A stretch of 8,684 bases of DNA from Gammaproteobacteria bacterium (GTDB taxonomy: Bacteria > Pseudomonadota > Gammaproteobacteria > SZUA-229), in the NCBI GenBank assembly GCA_011321985.1, contig DROB01000088.1, positions 1 to 8,684 of the forward strand. The letters are read 5' to 3'. Below are positions 5,358 through 8,684 of the stretch, piece after piece; positions within the stretch are counted from its first letter, which is position 1; each line of letters starts with the position of its first letter. The notes under the pieces were generated by a model. The model had not been told where the DNA came from. It was given only the letters and a program-made list of their open reading frames with translations, and did not search any database. Made by a program: the position numbers and the translations under genes.

Positions 5358-8228
5358 ATGATGTCCGAAATGGAAAAAACCTACAATCCGCAAGCCATCG
5401 AAGACAAGTGGTACCAGATCTGGGAGCAAAATGGTTACTTCAATGCTGACCAGACCATAGAAGGGGCTGACGAAAAAGCCGGGCGCGACAACTTCTGCAT
5501 CATGATTCCACCACCCAATGTCACGGGTCGTCTACACATGGGACACGCTTTTCAGGACACCATCATGGACACCATGATCCGTTACCACCGCATGCAGGGC
5601 GAAGACACGTTATGGCAGGTCGGCACCGACCATGCCGGTATCGCGACCCAGATGGTGGTCGAGCGGCTGATCAATGCCGAGGGAAAAACACGCCACGATT
5701 ATGGTCGCGAAAAATTCACCGAAAAAATATGGGAATGGAAGCAACAGTCCGGCAATACCATCACCCGACAGTTACGCCGTATGGGTGCATCGCTCGACTG
5801 GTCACGTGAACGTTTCACCATGGATGAAGGTCTGTCAGCCGCGGTAACAGAAGTTTTTGTCCGACTCTATAATGAAGGTCTGATCTATCGTGGTAAGCGT
5901 CTGGTCAACTGGGACCCGGTCCTGCATACTGCAGTTTCTGATCTGGAGGTTCTGTCGAAAGAAGAATCTGGTCACATGTGGCACATGCGTTATCCACGCA
6001 GTAACGGTGTCGGTCACGTCGTGGTCGCCACCACACGTCCTGAAACTCTGTTAGGGGACTGTGCCGTTGCGGTTCACCCTTCTGATGAGCGTTATTCCTA
6101 TCTGTTAGGCGAGTATCTGGAACTGCCACTCACCGGCAGAAAAATTCCGGTCATAGCCGATGAACATGTCGACCCCGAATTTGGTACCGGTTGTGTAAAA
6201 ATCACACCTGCCCATGATTTCAATGACTATCAGGTGTGGACGCGTCATAAAAATAATACCGAGATCCGTGACCTGCCAAACGGAGGACTGATCAATATAT
6301 TCACCGTCGATGCCGCTGTTCGCGATAATGAAGATGATATTAACAAGGTGATCCCCGACCCTTATATCGGTTTAGACCGTTATGCCGCACGTAAACAGAT
6401 CGTTGCTGATCTGGAAGCAGCCGGTCTGCTCGAAAAAGTTATCGATCATAAATTGATGGTACCGAGAGGCGACCGCTCCAATGCTGTCATCGAACCGTAT
6501 CTGACCGACCAGTGGTATGTCAAAGTTGAGCCCCTGGCAAAACCTGCTATCAAGGCAGTCGAAGACGGTGACATCAAGTTTGTTCCCGACAACTGGAAGA
6601 ACACCTATTTTGAATGGATGAACAATATCGAAGACTGGTGTATCTCGCGCCAGATCTGGTGGGGACACCGCATCCCGGCATGGTACGATGACAAGGGTAA
6701 CATCTACGTCGGTTATGACATCGACGACGTGCGCAGTAAAAACAAACTACCCGAAGATTACCCGCTGACGCAGGATGAAGATGTACTGGACACCTGGTTC
6801 TCCTCGGCACTGTGGCCCTTTTCAACGCTGGGCTGGCCAGAGAAAACACCCGACCTCGAAAAATATTATCCCACCAATGTGCTGGTCACCGGGTTTGATA
6901 TCATCTTCTTCTGGGTGGCACGGATGATTATGATGGGGCTTAAATTTATGGATGATGTGCCGTTTCGTGAAGTCTATGTCCATGGTCTGGTGCGCGATGC
7001 AGAAGGCCAGAAGATGTCAAAATCCAAAGGCAATGTCCTCGATCCCATCGATGTCATCGACGGCATCGAACTGGAAGCACTGGTCGAAAAACGTACCAGT
7101 GCAGTAATGCAGCCTCACATGATCGAACGCATCGAGAAATTAACGCGAAAAAATTTCCCCGAGGGCATTCCGACATTGGGTACCGACGCGATGCGCTTCA
7201 CCTTCGCCTCGCTGGCCACCACCGGTCGTGATGTCGTTTTTTCTCCAGCACGTATAGAGGGTTACCGTAATTTCTGTAATAAGCTGTGGAATGCGACGCG
7301 TTATGTATTGATGCAGACAGAGGGTAAAGATACCGGTTTAAATGATGATGGTAGCGATAATCAGGACATCGCCCTCTCCCTGGCTGACCGCTGGATCATC
7401 TCGCGCCTGCAACATGTAGAGCAGCGCATCAGACAGCACAGTGAAAATTCGCGCATCGACCTGATCGCACATGATCTTTATGCCTTCGTCTGGGAAGATT
7501 ACTGCGACTGGTATCTGGAATTATCGAAACCGGTTTTATTCAATGATGCGACACCCGAAGATGAGCAACGAGCAACACGCCGCACCCTGGTGCGTGTGCT
7601 GGAAACCATCTTGCGATTAAATCATCCCATCATTCCATTCATCACTGAAGAGTGCTGGCAATATGTTGCTCCACTGGCAGGTAAGCAGGGAAAAACTATC
7701 ATGTTACAACCCTACCCTGAAGCAGACGACAGCAAGATAGATAAGGTTGCTGAACAGCAACTCGAATGGGTCAAGACTTTTGTCAGTGGCGTACGCCAGA
7801 TCCGGTCCGAAAATGATATCCCACCCGGTAAACCTCTGTCACTACTTTTACAGAATGCCTCTGAAAATGACAGGACTCTTTACGACGATAATCGGACATT
7901 TATCGAAACCCTGGCAAAACTGGAAAAAAGTGAATGGCTGAAAAGTGACGAAGAAGCACCCATGTCCGCGACCGCCCTGGTCGGAGAGATGAAAATCCTG
8001 ATCCCGCTCGCCGGCCTTATCGACAAAGATGCTGAATCGGCCCGTCTTGAAAAAGAAATAAACAAGATACAGTCAAACGTAGACAAGACCACAGCTAAAC
8101 TGGTCAATAAAAACTTTGTCGACAAGGCACCTCCCGCCGTAGTCGAAAAAGAACGCACACGACTGGCGGAGATGACAAAAGCAGTAGAGCAACTACAGGA
8201 GCAGCTTGAGAAAATCAAAGCTCTGTAG
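5358..8228 (+). CDS. valS: Valyl-tRNA synthetase ValS
   Basis: This class I aminoacyl-tRNA synthetase charges tRNA-Val with valine in the cytosol and hydrolyses mischarged threonyl-tRNA-Val. The 956 residues match the bacterial family (E. coli 951). The HIGH-type motif is HMGH (60-63) within PPPNVTGRLHMGHA. The CP1 editing domain begins near residue 195 and carries TTRPET (225-230). The sequence CISRQIWWGHRIPAWY starts at residue 428. KMSKS is at 552-556, the anticodon-binding domain begins near DRWI (677), and a C-terminal tRNA-binding coiled coil occupies about 892-956. Three in-frame ATG codons (5358, 5361, 5370) compete for the start. E. coli ValS begins MEKTYNP, which equals the third. 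None has a strong Shine-Dalgarno sequence, though TGAG at 5348-5351 fits the first two slightly better, so the start is uncertain by up to four codons. All motifs are intact. It lies 75 bp after the acidic-protein gene and is followed by non-coding, repeat-rich DNA. Confidence 0.98.
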   Translation: MMSEMEKTYNPQAIEDKWYQIWEQNGYFNADQTIEGADEKAGRDNFCIMIPPPNVTGRLHMGHAFQDTIMDTMIRYHRMQGEDTLWQVGTDHAGIATQMVVERLINAEGKTRHDYGREKFTEKIWEWKQQSGNTITRQLRRMGASLDWSRERFTMDEGLSAAVTEVFVRLYNEGLIYRGKRLVNWDPVLHTAVSDLEVLSKEESGHMWHMRYPRSNGVGHVVVATTRPETLLGDCAVAVHPSDERYSYLLGEYLELPLTGRKIPVIADEHVDPEFGTGCVKITPAHDFNDYQVWTRHKNNTEIRDLPNGGLINIFTVDAAVRDNEDDINKVIPDPYIGLDRYAARKQIVADLEAAGLLEKVIDHKLMVPRGDRSNAVIEPYLTDQWYVKVEPLAKPAIKAVEDGDIKFVPDNWKNTYFEWMNNIEDWCISRQIWWGHRIPAWYDDKGNIYVGYDIDDVRSKNKLPEDYPLTQDEDVLDTWFSSALWPFSTLGWPEKTPDLEKYYPTNVLVTGFDIIFFWVARMIMMGLKFMDDVPFREVYVHGLVRDAEGQKMSKSKGNVLDPIDVIDGIELEALVEKRTSAVMQPHMIERIEKLTRKNFPEGIPTLGTDAMRFTFASLATTGRDVVFSPARIEGYRNFCNKLWNATRYVLMQTEGKDTGLNDDGSDNQDIALSLADRWIISRLQHVEQRIRQHSENSRIDLIAHDLYAFVWEDYCDWYLELSKPVLFNDATPEDEQRATRRTLVRVLETILRLNHPIIPFITEECWQYVAPLAGKQGKTIMLQPYPEADDSKIDKVAEQQLEWVKTFVSGVRQIRSENDIPPGKPLSLLLQNASENDRTLYDDNRTFIETLAKLEKSEWLKSDEEAPMSATALVGEMKILIPLAGLIDKDAESARLEKEINKIQSNVDKTTAKLVNKNFVDKAPPAVVEKERTRLAEMTKAVEQLQEQLEKIKAL

Positions 8229-8327
8229 ATGTATTCGTTTAAACCTGAACAGGCCTTGAGCGTACGAAGTTAAAGAGCTGTTTCCGACGCAAAGCGGACG
8301 TTGAAAGATTTAGAAACATTTTTGCCG

Positions 8328-8365
8328 CCAAGGACGTGCCCGAGCGAAGCGACAAATACCCTTGG
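8328..8365. repeat. Imperfect dispersed-type repeat with CCAAGG/CCTTGG arms
   Basis: CCAAGG at 8328-8333 and CCTTGG at 8360-8365 form a 6-bp inverted repeat. The flanking phrases (GCCGCCAAGGACG to the left, GGTGCAAAGAACACG to the right) are reminiscent of purine-rich intergenic repeats of many proteobacterial genomes. That resemblance is from memory and no copy number can be given from one window. Confidence 0.3.
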
Positions 8366-8377
8366 GGTGCAAAGAAC

Positions 8378-8418
8378 ACGAAAAAAACGCCAACAAAACC
8401 TTTTTTAGTTTTTTTCGT
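8378..8418. terminator. A/T inverted repeat, possible bidirectional terminator
   Basis: ACGAAAAAAAC (8378-8388) and its exact complement GTTTTTTTCGT (8408-8418) form an 11-bp perfect inverted repeat across a 19-base loop. The arms supply T-tracts on both strands, and a further T6 lies at 8401-8406. A stem made mainly of A-T pairs is weak, so termination is only a possibility. It is the first candidate downstream of valS, about 150 bp after the stop. Confidence 0.25.
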
Positions 8419-8446
8419 AGATCGGGTTAGCGCAGCGTAACCCGAC
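8417..8446 (+). repeat. REP-like element with GTAG head (first)
   Basis: GTAG (8417-8420) is followed by an 8-bp perfect stem TCGGGTTA/TAACCCGA (8422-8429/8438-8445), with a short inner CG/CG pairing and a small loop. A GTAG tetranucleotide at the foot of an imperfect palindrome is the defining form of repetitive extragenic palindromes moved by RAYT (TnpA-REP) transposases. It lies in non-coding DNA downstream of a gene, the usual place. Copy number is unknown. Confidence 0.6.
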
Positions 8447-8500
8447 GTTTACATTCAACTTTAAAAGATTAAAAGCGATTTACCGCAGAAACGCCGATTA

Positions 8501-8513
8501 GGGCAGGATGCCC
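8501..8513 (+). repeat. Short GGA-loop palindrome
   Basis: GGGCA (8501-8505) and TGCCC (8509-8513) are perfect complements around GGA (8506-8508). In RNA the last A-U pair would probably open, giving a five-base AGGAU loop on a GGGC stem. It lies eight bases before the second REP-like element and may form a pair with it. Confidence 0.5.
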
Positions 8514-8517
8514 GTAA

Positions 8518-8542
8518 GTAGGGCAATGCAGGAGCAATTGCC
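8518..8542 (+). repeat. REP-like element with GTAG head (second)
   Basis: GTAG (8518-8521) precedes a hairpin whose arms GGCAA-TGC (8522-8529) and GCA-A-TTGCC (8534-8542) pair with a single bulged A (8537) around an AGGA loop (8530-8533). Head plus bulged palindrome is the canonical REP form. It differs in sequence from the REP-like unit at 8417-8446, so at least two REP classes seem to be present. Confidence 0.55.
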
Positions 8543-8620
8543 GAGACGCAGAGAAAAATGTTTGATTTTACTTCACTGCTGTCCCGTTAACTATTGAAGG
8601 AATGAAATCCAGCAAATGAC

Positions 8621-8684
8621 TGAGACCGTATGCCGCACGGACGCGGCATCCGAGCGCACATGGATGTGTTTACAGCGTGTCTCA
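8621..8684 (+). repeat. Compound palindrome with two GGA-loop hairpins
   Basis: TGAGAC (8621-8626) and GTCTCA (8679-8684) form an outer closing stem, extended by CG/CG (8627-8628/8676-8677) past a bulged T. Inside are two hairpins. One has a 7-bp stem (8630-8636/8643-8649) with an ACGGAC loop; the other is CACA/TGTG (8657-8660/8665-8668) with a TGGA tetraloop. The three-stem layout suggests a structured repeat or small-RNA domain. The window ends on the last base of the closing stem, so the element may continue. Confidence 0.5.

Larger units (their letters stand above)
8229..8684. other. Non-coding, palindrome-rich region after valS
   Basis: No open frame with a plausible start, ribosome site or recognisable product occurs in these 456 bases. 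The stretch is instead a patchwork of short repeats. An imperfect C/G repeat with CCAAGG (8328-8333) facing CCTTGG (8360-8365) comes first, then an A/T inverted repeat, two REP-like units, and a compound palindrome that reaches the right edge. No strong valS terminator is seen immediately after the stop codon. Confidence 0.7.

Noticed and set aside
7880..8218. Minus-strand open frame opposite the valS coiled coil
   Set aside because: The Ser/Phe-rich product is a shadow of the Lys/Glu-rich coiled-coil codons on the plus strand.
8417..8446. tRNA-like or rho-independent terminator reading of the first GTAG palindrome
   Set aside because: There is no cloverleaf and no T-tract follows the stem. 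The GTAG head and simple imperfect palindrome fit a REP unit better.
8501..8684. CRISPR array
   Set aside because: The palindromes differ from one another in sequence and spacing; there is no identical direct repeat with unique spacers and no cas gene.

Overview
This window looks like chromosomal housekeeping DNA of a free-living or marine-type gammaproteobacterium of moderate GC content. The evidence is the conserved arrangement lptG-lptF (minus strand) / divergent intergenic region / pepA - small gene - valS (plus strand), together with protein sequences close to the E. coli and Pseudomonas versions. The species cannot be named from sequence alone. No CRISPR array, insertion-sequence transposase, phage gene, rRNA or tRNA is visible.

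Layout. Positions 1-121 hold a rho-independent terminator (about 49-76) that must serve a plus-strand gene to the left of the window, followed by the leader of an RDD-family membrane protein gene (122-577). That gene converges on lptG (637-1701, minus), which is fused end to start with lptF (1702-2829, minus). These two encode the inner-membrane subunits of the LptB2FG lipopolysaccharide exporter. A 336-bp divergent region (2830-3165) carries the promoters of lptFG and pepA, and a telomere-like C-rich tract whose complement fits the G-quadruplex rule. Then come pepA (3166-4662, M17 leucyl aminopeptidase), an acidic low-complexity protein of 202 residues (4674-5282) in the place where holC or a holC-linked gene often sits, and valS (5358-8228, valyl-tRNA synthetase). 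A weak terminator and a consensus -10 box lie in the 75 bp before valS.

The last 456 bp (8229-8684) contain no convincing gene but are dense in palindromes. There are two REP-like units with a GTAG head, a REP pair lodged in a short GC-rich host repeat, an 11-bp A/T inverted repeat, and at the right edge a 64-bp multi-branched palindrome. Four hairpins between 8501 and 8684 present GGA in their loops on the plus strand, the presentation favoured by CsrA/RsmA proteins. This is the least ordinary part of the window.

How the genes work together: lptFG act in envelope assembly, and pepA and valS in peptide turnover and translation. They are linked by conserved gene order, not by a shared pathway. 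The genes themselves are ordinary. The points worth following up are the repeat-rich tail, the G4 motif before pepA and the unrecognised acidic protein.
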